Part shown: piece by piece, positions 23,311-34,953 of the stretch
How positions within the stretch are numbered: the stretch's first letter is position 1
Layout of the letters: every line of letters starts with the position of its first letter
Assembly (NCBI RefSeq): GCF_031755915.1
Contig: NC_083388.1
Span: 4,719,501 to 4,783,500, forward strand
Direction: 5' to 3'
Source of the DNA: Ziziphus jujuba
Taxonomy: Eukaryota > Streptophyta > Magnoliopsida > Rosales > Rhamnaceae
Length of the DNA stretch: 64,000 bases
Position numbers and translations under genes: made by a program
Notes under the pieces: generated by a model
Databases searched by the model: none
Told to the model about the DNA's origin: nothing
The model's input: the letters and a program-made list of their open reading frames with translations, nothing else

Positions 23311-25101
23311 ACTATAATATAATACTGATCCAAAATACGAATTAAAAATAAACAATACAGTATCTATAAAATAATCTTTGTAAGATCATACTTTTTCAAA
23401 CAATACAGTATCATAAAACATAATTTCATATTCAAATCCAACCATTTGTTTCAATATCCCAAATATTTTATTTATTATTTCATGTCAAAACTATAAATAC
23501 AACAGTAAAATATATAATACCATAAACCATTTTTAAGCATATAAAATTATAAAATACTTAAATGTGCTTAAAAACATTTAATTTTCAATCTGTTTTTCCA
23601 AAATCAATTATTTTCTAAAAATAATTTAAAACCTCAATTCAAATACCAGGATATTTAAATAACATGATCGACAAGTTCATTATGAACTCATTAGAGTTAG
23701 AAACCATTTAAAATCTTATCAAATGTCATATAAGATGATAACACGTATATGTAAAATCAAATATTCATATATGCATAAAATAAACATTCAAATCAAACGA
23801 TATACATGTAACATATTCAAACCACATATATATTAACTAGCATGCCCAAAACATTTTAAAAATGCAACCACTCATTATACTATAAATACTCACTCCTGCT
23901 TCTCAATAAGATCGCCTTGAGGCTCAACACGATTACTGATATTATAATAAAATATTTCTCAAGCTCCAACTGCTGAACCACAAACATTGGTGTATACCAA
24001 ATGTCTTTAAATGATTTGTACAATTATAAAATTATATAAATTAGACACCGATCGGTTCAATTATACCACGTACACTTAGGATCCCATGCCCAAAATTGGG
24101 GCTTTTTACCTGAAGGCCAATCTTGTGAGATTGAACGTTCTAATGGGTCCTATTAATATCTAATTACATTAATCTAACCTCAATTTTATCCAATTTGACC
24201 AATTCTTGTCCAAACACAGTCCAAATTTATCCTGTATTTAATTAATTAATCCAAAAATATAAAAATTATCAAACAATGTCCAAAATTCAGAAATTTTTTA
24301 TTAATGGAAAGCCCAAGAGATAAGAAATACAGTGGTGTGCTCACCTCAGTCCAAAAGTGTCATCGATGGCTAGAAAACTTGCTGCAAATCTCGACCAAAC
24401 TCCCTGTTGATGTATCTCTCAAATGGTGAGGAATCTTGGCCAACAAAATACGGAAATGGATTGGTCCAAAATTGGGGGAAGGGTGTATAGGTTGGCTTCA
24501 AAAAGACAAAAACACAAAAACTTATGCAACCCACTTCACCGATCTCCGCCAACTTCACCAGCCTGATCTGGGTGTCTCGGCCTACTGTTCAAGTTGAAAT
24601 TTCATGGTTGAGGTCGCCATTATATGGTTTTCCCTCTGGTGTGGCATGTGTATAAGGACAATGGTTAGAATTAGACAAAACAGTAACGACTCGGTTAGGC
24701 ATTAAATGGGTTTAGGGTGACCCGGTTCGAACCTGTGGGTCTAGAGAGAAACTTCTTGGATTTGGGGACAAAATGGATATTTTTGGATTTTTTTTCCTGT
24801 TGGGGACATTTCCCACATCTATATAGGGCCTTAGATCACCAATAGACAAAAATCTAGGACTAGTTTGGACACTGATATAAAACTGATGTTTAAAATTTCT
24901 CAGAACCATAACTTTTTATCCGTAACTCAGAATTAGGCATCCCATCACTCTGTGAACTCGTATTGATGGGCTCTACACAATGACATATCGATCAAGCTAA
25001 AAATCTTAACCATACAAAAAGTCAACCTAAGACCCACAAATGGTCCATTTCATCAATGGTCAAACTTGTACAACAGGGGTATTTTAATATGAGTTATTAC
25101 A

Positions 25102-25721
25102 TATTTGAGTCAGCATTCTATTAGTTTGTGTTTGCAACACAATGAGGGTCCAAGCCAACAATATACAACCTTTGTAACCCCATTATGCCACATCAATTTT
25201 AACATAACTACCATGCACATGATTTTAGCTATTGATACTAAATTCGTTTATTAAAATTTTGGTTACCAAAATATGTGTTAGTTTATTAATGATTAACAAA
25301 TTGATAATCCTAAAAATTATGGAACGTAAAACCAATAAAATAATGTCAAGTCATTTGATATCAAAAATTTTGTTAGTAAACTTGGTGAATCTAGAATTAG
25401 TCTTATGTATCTTATGTATCAGACCAACTAATAAGAGTAAATTCTATACAGGAAAAAAAATTAAAAAGAGAAAATAATTATATAGTGATCATTGTGATTC
25501 TTGTGTTTTTTTTTTTTTTTTTGTGGGGGGGAGAGTTGGGGGGGGGGGGTTAAATCTAGGAGCAAAAATTTTAGCACGAAGCTTTGAACCTAAAACTTGA
25601 GGGTTATGATTATAACCTATTGATATCCAAAACAACTCTATGTTTTCCCCATAATTATTAATGGTTCTTATTTTCACCTTTCCTTCAAAAATAAAAATTT
25701 AACCTTAAAAATTTATAGAAA
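25102..25721. repeat. Repeat R, copy 2 (longest), with short left flank
   Basis: R text begins near 25215 (ATTGATACTAAATTCGTTTATTAAAA) and runs to 25721, matching 26140-26591 across its length and 6072-6371 in its right part. A T run and G run at 25507-25550 replace shorter ones in the sister copies. The frames at 25232-25677 are not conserved in phase between copies, which argues against coding. Confidence 0.65.
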
Positions 25722-26139
25722 TTTACCATTCCACCTCCACTGATGAACTTGTCACTTTCTGCCGATATTATTCTCAATTTAGTTACCGTATTCAATATGA
25801 AGTGTGCTTAACTTTGTAACTCTTTTGAGCCCTAAAGGCTTAGGCATTATAAGAGTGATTATTATTACATTTCAATCATTCCTTGATCTACACTCATAGG
25901 ATATGAGATTAAACACCAAATAGACTGCCAGTGCCCCACATCCGTCCACACTGATCATCACAATCTACCCCCTTTAGGGTCCAGTATTCTCGTTAGCACA
26001 TTTCTAGCCAAATACAAGCTCTAACACTGTTTGTAATGCCCCGTCTACATCGGTGATCTATCAACTTTCTATCGATATTATTCCTAATTTAGCTATCGCA
26101 CTCGGTATTGAATTTTTTGTTCAGAAGAGCAACCATTGA
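25722..26139 (-). mobile_element. TRIM-2, second copy, truncated
   Basis: The left LTR is 25722-25962 (start changed from TGTAACA to TTTACCA). The internal region 25963-26031 has a decayed primer site (CTCTAACACTG, reverse sense), and the right LTR starts TGTAATGCCCCGTC at 26032. The right LTR stops near 26139, where the next copy of repeat R begins. The result is a partial tandem of R/TRIM-2 blocks. Confidence 0.6.
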
Positions 26140-26591
26140 TACTAAATTTTTTTTGTCAAATTTTGATTACCAAAAGATGTGTCAGTTTATTAATGATTAA
26201 CAATTTGATAATACCTTAAAATTATGGAATGCAAAATCAATGAAATAATGTCAAGTCATTTGATATCAAAAATTTCATTGGTAAATTTGGTAAGCCTAGA
26301 ATTAGAGTTATGTATTAAACTAACTAAAAAGAGTAAATTCTATAAAAGAAAAAATGAAAAAGAGAAAAAAAAAATTATTTTGGCTCTTTGGAATAAATCC
26401 AGGAGGAAAGATTTTAGCACGAAACTTTGAACCCAAAGATTTTAGCACGAAATAATGTCAAGTCATAAACTTAAGGGTTATGATCGTAAAATATTGATTT
26501 TCGATTCTATGTTTTCCCCACGGCTATGAGTGTTTCCTAGCTTTCATCTTTCCGTCAAAAATGACAATTTAACCTTAAAAATCTATATAAA
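26140..26591. repeat. Repeat R, copy 3
   Basis: It matches copy 2 from ATTGATACTAAATTTTTT through CCCACGGCTATGAGTG to AAAAATCTATATAAATA, with an extra duplicated TTTAGCACGAAA segment near 26435-26455. It has no coding potential. Confidence 0.65.
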
Positions 26592-28744
26592 TATAACATC
26601 TTACCTCCACTAGTAGATCTGTTATTTTCTATTGATACTGTCTCTAACCATGACACTTGGTATGGGATATACTTAACTTCAGAATTTTTTCTAACCATGA
26701 AAGCTTTAGTGTTATAAGAGTAGTTACTATTATATTTGAATCATCCGCTTATCTAAACCTGGATAATGTGGAATTGGATACCAGGTAGCCTACTAGTATC
26801 CCGAACCCGCCCACACTGGTCATCATAATCCACACTCTTAAGGTTCAACATCATCGTTAGCACACTTCTGTTCAGATATAGGCTCTGATACCAGTTGTAA
26901 CATCCCGCCTATTCTAGCAAACTATCACCCTCTATCGATTTTTTTTTTTTTTTTTTAGAGTTTCTTAGGAGATCTCCTATCTTAGGATTGCTTTTATATG
27001 AGCACTTAATGCCAGGACCCGTCCAAAATTTCTCACCGGAACTCTAGACAAGCTCTGATCCCAGGGAAACCCCACCGGACCCTCCAATGGAAAATCCAGC
27101 AGAATCTCCCCTAAGGGTTGGACTTACCACAATTTTCCTGCACTGAAAATACACTTCTATATACACCCATTATTCCTCCCACCTTACTATAATATATTTC
27201 CACATATTTGTAGCATTCCAAGTAAGTGACAGGGAATCAATATATGATTCAATCAATATGTGTCCAATCAGTATACAGAGCATTATACAAATAATTATAA
27301 AATTAATACAATGACAGATGAAGCAATACAAGATGGAGAGGAAAAAGGGAGGAAATGCTTCTTGGACTTTCGGCAATGAATTGAGACGTCGGGCTCGCCC
27401 CGGTCGATCAACGTCTCCCAACCTGGGCCTAGGGGAACGGAATTTAAAAATATGAGATGTTAATCATCTCAGTGAGTAATCCAATCAAATATACAATTAT
27501 AATATTAATAATATATCAATAAAGGAAACTTAATTAAACAATACCAAACAATTAAATAAATAATTATAATAAATATTTGAAATAATATTTTCTCTCAAAA
27601 ACCCTTACAGTTCACTAAGTTGGAAAAGTTCCCCTTTTAAAACATTTTCACAAAATCCAATAATTGTACCCTAAAAATCAAGAAATAATTAATTAAATAA
27701 ATTATAAATAAAATACATTAAATTAAAGATCTAGAATATATAATAAGAAACAAGAATAATTTTAATAACAATTATTAAAATGTACACAAAATGTCATAAA
27801 TAAAATAAGCAAAATCACAATAAAATTTACATTAAAAATGATCAAGGAAATATCAAATTAAACGGAATGCAATAATTTAGAATACACATAAATACAAATA
27901 TTAATTTAGAACTCAATATATACATTGAAAGCATTTTAAAAATCCAATAATTAAATTTAGAATAAAACATCACTAGATAAAATAAATAAAATCGTAAATA
28001 AACTTGTATTAAAGAAATTTGGCATAAAACAAAAATAAACTCAATATATAAATTATAAAATTTATTGTTTAAATCAATAAAATAATCAAGGAAACATTTT
28101 AATAGATTTTAAACCTTAATTTAAAATAGATAAAAGAATACAATAAAATTCATGTTAAAATCTCAAAATTTAAATAAATAATATCAACATGGTAAATTAA
28201 AATTCTAAAACATCAATTTAAAATAATTGACAAAAACATGAATAAATACATTTTAGAAAAATACTAATAGTAAATAGGTGATAAAACAAGTTAAATACAT
28301 TTAATTCAAATGCGACTTTAAAACTTTAGGATTTGAAATTTATATCTAAGAAGTAATACTTGACGCACCACACTATATACCAATGATGTCCTATGATATC
28401 CAGCCTCCCGAGCACCATCTGGCGGGAGGTTAAAGAGAGAAACTTGCATACGGTCTATCCGGCGTCCCGACAGCACCGCTGCTTAAACCGTTATCCCGGC
28501 CATGGAGGGGGCGGCTTGTGGCTAATATTAAACTTGTCTGCCCTCGGTCCGATGGCAACTCACGGGAGACATTGTAATTTGCGCTCTCATCCACATACAC
28601 AGTACATAAAACTAGTACCATATGAGTGCGTCTAAAACAAATAACCAAGTTTATTATTAAAATACCCAATTTTTCCGAAATTCACCGTAGAAATTATACC
28701 ACTTTTCAAATTCACATTCCCACATTTTTCTTTAATATCACCAG

Positions 28745-29444
28745 TGTCAAGTCCCACATCGGTTGAAAAGTGGAACGAAGCATGACTTATAAGCGTGTGG
28801 ATACCTTTCCCTTGCAAATGCGCTCCCATGAGGGAAAGTAAAACCATGAAGGGTAGGATTGGGCTCACCACCTAGCTTCCAAAGCGAACAATATCTCAGT
28901 TGGGCCTGAGAGGCCCGGGCCAGTGGGACTGGTAGGTAGGGGTTGGAAGAGGATTCCCCAAACCATTAAGATGCGTTTAAAGCCTTGAGGGTTGGGTTGT
29001 AAAAGGATTCCTCAGACCTAAAGAGGACGGGTGGTCTGGGCTGGGCTGTCACAAATGGTATCAGAGCCAGGACCCGGATCGGTGTGCCAGCGAGTACGCT
29101 GGGCCCCAAGAGGGGAGGATTGTCAAGTCCCACATCAGTTGGAAAGGGGAACGAAGCATGGCTTAGAAGCGTGTCAATACCTTTCCCTTGCAGAAGCGTT
29201 CCCATGAAGGAAAGTAAAACTGTAAGGGGTAGGATTGGGCTCACCACTTAGCTTCCAAAGCGGACAATATCTCGGTTGGGCCTAAGAGGCTTGAGCCAGT
29301 AGGACTGGCAGGTAGGGGTTGGAAGAGGATTCCCCCTAACCACTAAGATGTGTTTTAAACCCTTGAGGGCTGAGTTGTAAGAGGATTCTCCAGACCAAAA
29401 GAGGACAATATCTGCATGCAGGTGGTCTGGGCTGGGCTATCACA
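28745..29444 (+). mobile_element. TRIM-1 element, 700 bp, complete
   Basis: The 5' LTR is 28745-29053 (309 bp) and the 3' LTR 29121-29444 (324 bp); both begin TGTCAAGTCCCACATC and end CACA. The primer site TGGTATCAGAGCC is at 29056-29068 and the purine tract AAGAGGGGAGGAT at 29108-29120. The target duplication is ACCAG (28740-28744, 29445-29449), perfect. The length difference is largely a 15 bp loss in the 5' LTR (GAGGAC joined to GGGTGGTC near 29026). It is non-coding and depends on other elements for proteins. Confidence 0.92.
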
Positions 29445-30710
29445 ACCAGCATAAATCCATCGATATAAATTCTATCAATTTCAAATCCATCAATGAAATC
29501 AACAATAATTTAAAATAAATATTCCTTCAATTCCTTAAACTTCAAAATATAATTAAATCACATGGTAAACATAACGATTATAAAAGAAAATTGAAATCAC
29601 AGTTTCTTTTAATTCCCAAATATATTTTTGGCGCCCAAATATATATTAAAACAACATGTATTGGCAATATAATTTAGATGGAAATTCTCTTAATATCAAA
29701 TACATAAAACATATTTTTCAAATATCTAATTATAAAATATTCCAACAACAAAATTCAATAATTATTAAATTAAACCTCAAATTCAAGAAAATTCTTAAAA
29801 CCGAAACTATTTATAATACACAAATAATTTAATTTCCTTCAATTTCGGCATAAAATTTCAATTAGAAATTTACTAAACAATTAACACATGAAGTAAAATT
29901 TCCAAATATATAATCAACACAAAATATATACAATTTACCAACCCAAAATAATTTTGAAGGTGGGTCACTCACCTCGAGCACGTAATTAACCCAAGATCCT
30001 CCATGGGATCAATTCTACGATGCACACGTGCTCCTAGAACAACAATATTACATAACTCAAATAATTTAATATTTTATTTGAGTAAATAATACCCAGTATC
30101 CGGGGGGTTTAAACACAAATGTTAACCAAAATTTGTGAGTAATATACCGAAATGAATCTTATGGAATGAGGATCGTAGATTGAGGCTTACCTCCCGGAGA
30201 TCAGACTCGTGGTGGTCAAGATCTCATCGGAAAGCTCTCGGAATTCAAGTCCTCGATTCTCTCAATCCATCACGACTTAGAGGAAAGAGACCTCAGATTT
30301 GGGTTTAGGGAGGTCGAATTAGTGGGGAAGGATAGGTGGGGTGATCGAAAACTCACCGGAATTGGGTTTTCCGATGAGCCGTCGTGGTCACCAAAATCGG
30401 CCACCGCCAGTGGCGCATCTGGTGGCCACTAGCCGTGAAACTTGGTGAAGTGGTAGATCTGGTGATGAGTAACTCAACGAGACCGGCGGTGAGCCAAACA
30501 GAGGTCTGGTTTGGGAGATATTGACAAGAGAAGGAAATCGACCACTCGGCAAAAAATGCACCGATCCAGGCTCATCGCAGGTGATCTAGCCGTGATTTTT
30601 GGCTGGCCGGCCGGTTTTTAGTGGGCTTCAAGTAGGATGGCACATGCGGCTTAAAAGTTATCAGACGGCAGTCAATGGTGGTGGCCGGTGGTGGTGGTGG
30701 CTTCTCTCCC

Positions 30711-30772
30711 CACCCCCCCCCCCCCCCCTCTCTCTCTCTCTTTCTCTCTCTCCTCCCCTCTATCTCTCTCTT
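30711..30772. repeat. Poly-C followed by (CT)n microsatellite
   Basis: A run of C residues interrupted once by A is followed by TC repeats to about 30772. It occupies the position where the array LTRs have their CT microsatellite (44313-44374), so it is an LTR feature and not an independent locus. Confidence 0.85.
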
Positions 30773-31467
30773 CGCCTTAGCTCATGTGTTTTGGCCAAAA
30801 TTAAAAGCCACCTGTGGATGACACTGTTTACTCATGGGATTGGCTGAAACTAGGACACCTGGCATACACTGTTCACTCAAGTCAAAATATATTAAAATAT
30901 TACGGTATTCGGAAAACTTTACATGTCTATAACTTTCAAACCACATGTCCAAATCGGACGTACCACTAGTCTATGAACTCATATCGATAAGTACTTCACA
31001 ACCATGCATGAGTCAAAGCTCAACTTTACATGAACAAAAAGTCAACTTCGGCACCCCTTCGACAGTTTTGACCTCAACTTGTTTTGCTCATAACTTTCAA
31101 TCTGTAGCTCCGTTTTCAATGTGCTACAAGTCTATGGACTCGTGACAATGTGTACTTTTTAATGGTATCTCGGTCAATGTAAAATTCCATCAGGAGCAAA
31201 AAATCAACATTTGACCATTTCTCGGTCAACGACGGTTAAACCGGTCAACCTTGGTCAAATTTTAGAAATTTTCGATGTACTTGGGGATGGGTTGTTACAC
31301 TTAATTTCAATATTCTTCCAAACCCTGCAGCCAACTGCTCTAAAAACATCGTTATGAGAATGACAATTATTACATTTGAATCATTTCTTGATCTTCACTC
31401 AAGTAATGTGGAATTTGACATTAAATAGCCTACTAATTCCCCACATCTGCCCGCACTGTGCATCACA

Positions 31468-31690
31468 TTATCATATCTTTAATAGAAATGTATTTGATGG
31501 CATAAATGGGGCATTTACGTTCCACCACTACCCAAATCATCTACATAGCTGCACTCACCACCACAATTACGACTAGAATCACAAACGCTATGTACCTCAT
31601 TTGCTTCGAGCTTGATGACGATGGTGCGACCCACCATTTTGCTTTTTTTTGGTTTGCTTCTTTATCTCCATAATACTGCTTCTTTTTTTT
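31468..31690 (-). pseudogene. NHL/LEA-2 pseudogene 4 (gamma arm), N-terminal piece
   Basis: The minus strand reads KWWVAPSSSSSKQMRYIAFVILVV with a transmembrane segment, then TAG, then MIWVVVERKCPIYAIKY in the same frame. The conserved PKRP has become ERKCP. The LEA-2 domain is missing because TRIM-2 starts directly after it, as in copy 1. It is the gamma-arm equivalent of copy 1. Confidence 0.75.
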
Positions 31691-33262
31691 TTTTTTTTTT
31701 GGGGGGTAAAATAAGAGCTAGTGTGTTGATAATGATATGGGTTTTGTTTGTTCATAGTTGGTGATATGATTTTGTTTTATAAAGAGCTAAAAACAACAAG
31801 GAAAGGATAATCTCTTGGGTTTAATTAGGATAAATATTTTAAACCAAAATTAATTTGCTTTAATTGGGAAGCATTAGTTTAATCGTTGTGTACCAATTAT
31901 TGAAGCCAATTGATACATAAAGAACATTATGATTCACGATTACCCTATCTATCTTCATTGGGTGACCCTTTCTTTCTTTGCCTCATTGGAAAATTGGGTA
32001 TTTGGAACTTTTTTCTCCTATATCATTTTCTCCCATCAGACTCAGGACATCCAAGAATTCATATAAATAATCTAACATTGTTTGTTTGTGCAATATAAAG
32101 TAAAACAATGTTGGATTCTTAAACCCTATGGACTTGAGGATAAATGAGACTGTTTTACCAAATATTTATCAAAGCGAGTCTAATTTTCATCAAACTGTTT
32201 GAAATGTTGGATTCTTTTTTCATTTTTTTATTTTTTTTTGCTTTGACTTTTTAAAGATCATTGAATGCTACGAAAGATCAACGTAGCTGTCGATGGACTC
32301 AAAACCACACCATAGACTAACAAAAAGATACCATTTGTGTGACTTCCACTTTATTATCCCAAATCTTATGTCGGCCTTAATGGTAAATTCAAATTGGATA
32401 TGCCAACTAACTTGGTTCCCTTGGCATATAATGTGAAATTAAGCAGAGTCATATTGAGAGAAGGTTGGTAGAAGGGTTTATTAGTCATTGTTCGTGTAGT
32501 AGTTATTGTGCAAGAATTTAAGTCATCTATATGTAAGCGTTTGCGAAAACTGATTTTGATTAGATTATATATTTTATTTTCCTAAAAGCTATTTTGAGAA
32601 GTAGGATAAATAGGGTCCGCTTCTAGAATTATATATTAAAAAAAAAAAAAAAGGATAGTTATAGCAAAAGCCCAAACTAGGCCTAAGTTCCATCTAACTT
32701 ATCATCTCAATATCATATATACAAACTTTGCCAAAATTTTCTTTCCTTAAATGAATATTTGTAAGACATTGTTTTAAAAATATTTATTTTTTGAGTACTA
32801 CTATATATCACCAATGGTTATTGTCACCACCTTATATGACAGTGAGTCCAATATTTATATAACATTTATATATATTTATAGAATCCACTGCCATAGATTA
32901 TTTTTATTTATACATACATGAGATCCACTACCACATAGGATGATAACGGTTACTATTGATAACAAACATTATTTTTCTTATTTTTAGGCTAAAGTACTCT
33001 GTTGTCTGACAAAATTTTAATAAACATTTCAATGGAAAAAAAAAAAGAAAAAAAAAGGATCTTACAAAAACATCTATAAATATATATATATATTATTTTG
33101 GAGCTATGAGCCCTAAACTTGGATCGTTCATTAATTGTTTGAGGAAACTGAGATGTGTCTCTGAAAAGATGACTAACAGTAATGTTGGGGATAAATTACA
33201 AGGGCCAGGAAAGTTAACTCGAGAAAAATAAAGTCGTATATATTATATGCACATAAACAGGG
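31691..33262. other. Duplicated non-coding arm (gamma)
   Basis: It matches 10850-12200 at high similarity, including the paired CAAAGCGAGTCTAATTTTCATC and GGATCGTTCATTAATT landmarks. It stops at GCACATAAACAGGGCAT (33263), where the alpha arm continues into NHL pseudogene 2; here repeat R takes over. It carries one MITE that is absent from the partner arm. Confidence 0.7.
32797..32990. mobile_element. MITE, about 195 bp
   Basis: The ends form imperfect inverted repeats: left TATCACCAATGGTTATTGTCA, right complement TATCAATAGTAACCGTTATCA, followed by CAGTG.GTC versus TAGTGGATC. The alpha arm at about 11885 has the same flanks (TTTATTAGG..TAAAGTACTCTG) without it. That empty site supports insertion after the duplication. 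Superfamily not assigned. Confidence 0.65.
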
Positions 33263-33550
33263 CATTATGTGTCAAAGTAACTAAAAAGAGAAAATTCTAT
33301 AAAAGAAAAAATGAAAAAAAAAGGAAAATAAATTATATGGTGATCATTGTGATTTTTGGTTTTTTTTGGGGATAAATCTAGGAGGAAAAATTTCAGCATC
33401 AAACTTTGAACAGTAAACTTGAGGGTTATGGTTGTAAATTATTGATTTCCCAAACAACTTTATGTTTTCCCTATAATTATGAGTGGTTCCTATCTTTCAA
33501 CTTTCCTTCAAAAATGAAAATTTAATCTTAAAAATCTATAGAAATCTCCC
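33263..33550. repeat. Repeat R, copy 4
   Basis: It contains the R landmarks (AGAGAAAATTCTAT, TGGTGATCATTGTGAT, AACTTTGAAC, GAGGGTTATGG, TATGTTTTCCCTATAATTATG) and ends at ATCTATAGAAATC. Unlike the other three it is not followed by TRIM-2. Confidence 0.65.
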
Positions 33551-33992
33551 TCGATTATATTATTTTTCTATTATGTACCATAAATCTATTTATCAAGTCA
33601 TGAATTGTCATTATTTTGTTTGCTTATATAGAGTTACATTTATTTATTTAATGATTTACTTATCTATATTTAAGTTATGTTGACTTAAAAAACAAAAGCA
33701 ATTTGACACATTATATTTTTGTAGACTTTTTAGTACCTCTAGTAATGTTATGTACTCTCACTTGTATACTTTAATTTCCAAAAATAAATAAATAAAAGAA
33801 AAGAAAAGCATAATGGTTGTCTAACCCACATATGTAACATGAAGTGCATTCTTCAGTTTCCTAACGAGAAGAAATACAAAAAACAAAAAAATAAAAACAA
33901 AGAGAAACAAAATTGCAAAATTACATAAATATATGCTTGCATGTATTTTTAGTGCAAAATAATACATCAGTTACACAACGAGAAAAATTAAG
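33551..33992. other. AT-rich non-coding DNA
   Basis: I see no gene or repeat here beyond A/T runs. Confidence 0.5.
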
Positions 33993-34431
33993 AGGTGTAT
34001 TCAATCTAAAGTTTAAAGGATTTTAAAAATGTTTAAAAGTTTAGAAGTATTCGATTTAGATTTTAAAGGAGTCTATACAAATCCAATGACATTCAATTCA
34101 GATTTTAATGAATTTTTATAAAAGTCCATTAAAATTCAGGTGTACTCAATTAGAACTTTCTAAAATCCTTTTGAAATCTAATGGTATTCAAAATATCATT
34201 TATTTTAAAAGATTTTAAAAAATTATGGATTTTAATGGATTTGAAAGGATTTTAACAGTGAAATTATGAAAAAAAATTTCAATACGAAATTCAACTTTAA
34301 TACTAAAGATTTTGTTGGATTTTTATAAATTTTTTTATAAAATCTATGAAATTACATTACAATCCATCAAATCCTTTAAAATCTATAACTCAATTTAAAT
34401 TCATTAAATTTTAGATGGAATACACAAATCA
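33993..34431. mobile_element. MITE, about 440 bp, with inverted ends
   Basis: The left end GTGTATTCAATCTAAAGTTT pairs with the complement of the right end, GTGTATTCCATCTAAAATTT, and the similarity extends for about 32 bases with a few mismatches. The interior is made of repeated ATTTTAAAGGATTT / TTTTAATGGATTT words on both strands and would fold into an imperfect hairpin. No coding sequence. A target duplication is not clear. Confidence 0.65.
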
Positions 34432-34953
34432 CAATAATTGATAACATCGAAATGCAAGAAGAAAACGTAAGGGCCTAAGGGGAAAAGGAAACCTTAAGGG
34501 ATAACATCTCTTTTGGGCCCATCCTTATAGTTGATTGGACATCATCAGGATTGATCTTTTCTCACTCTGGTTGAAACCGGTACCATCTTCCATGAATATT
34601 TCAAAATAAAAAATAAAAATAAAAATAAATAAGAAGAAAAGATCTTTTCTTTTGAACAACAAAAATGGGGGTGCTGGTTCGGCTTCGTCTTTATTATCGT
34701 CTACCCCATCTAAGGACTCTACCACGCCTTTACCTTTACTACCACCTATCCCATCAAAGAGTACCACTTCCATAAGCTAAGGGGGCTCATTTAATAAATG
34801 AATGGATGTAGATAGGGTTGCAAAGAGAGCAGGAGCGATCAACATATAAGGACAAAAACAAAATAATAATAATAATAATACTAAATGGAGAGAAAATTAG
34901 AGGATGCTTGATTAATAACATTAATATTAAAGACCAACATAGCAACCAGTGGT
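34432..34953. other. Non-coding DNA with one weak short frame
   Basis: A minus-strand frame (34525-34773) starts MEVVLFDGIGGSKGKGVVES and then runs into a poly-A-derived hydrophobic string. It could be a fragment of an exon, but no family is recognisable and I do not call it a gene. A short (AAT)n run lies at 34862-34880. Confidence 0.4.

Larger units (their letters stand above)
15024..25101 (-). mobile_element. Family-B solo LTR opened by two later LTR insertions
   Basis: Joining 15024-15438, 18427-18873 and 23095-25101 gives about 2.87 kb. It begins TGACAAGATCC and ends GAGTTATTACA, with block order as in the other LTRs (the GGAACGAATTT / CTCAATGAGTG block at 18450-18500 falls where it should). 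The right part matches 4655-6071. Possible target duplication: TATT on both sides (15020-15023; 25102-25105). The first gap holds a + strand solo LTR and the second a - strand solo LTR. The left boundary is inferred from similarity to the TGTCAAGATCC starts of the sister LTRs. Confidence 0.6.
27010..31299 (-). mobile_element. Solo LTR with a TRIM-1 inside
   Basis: It starts TGCCAGGACCCGTCC and ends GATGGGTTGTTACA. A perfect 5 bp target duplication CTTAA lies at 27005-27009 and 31300-31304. The paralogous alpha locus near 10440 shows the unfilled text (GAGCACACTTAACTCCAG). Excluding the TRIM-1 at 28745-29444 it is about 3.58 kb. Blocks: CACTATATACCAATGATG at 28371, GGTGGGTCACTCACCTCGAG at 29959, GC-rich block at 30190-30700, and U3 head at 30920-31299. 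The frames at 27170-27421, 28393-28871 and 30599-31145 lie within it and are not genes. Confidence 0.92.
26592..31467 (-). mobile_element. TRIM-2 element, gamma copy, split by a solo LTR
   Basis: The left LTR is 26592-26825, the internal region 26826-26895 carries the primer site (minus strand ACTGGTATCAGAGCC), and the right LTR is 26896-27009 plus 31305-31467. The element ends CATCACA against NHL pseudogene 4, as the alpha copy ends GTCACA against NHL pseudogene 1. This shared junction shows that the TRIM-2 insertion predates the duplication. It is disrupted by the solo LTR 27010-31299. Confidence 0.7.

Noticed and set aside
25232..25477. Short plus-strand frame in repeat R (and 26224-26430)
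   Set aside because: The two copies give related text but with different frame breaks and lengths, as expected of a non-coding repeat.
34525..34773. 82-codon minus-strand frame beginning MEVVLFDG
   Set aside because: The second half is a homopolymer-derived hydrophobic string and no family can be recognised. It may be a gene fragment but cannot be supported.
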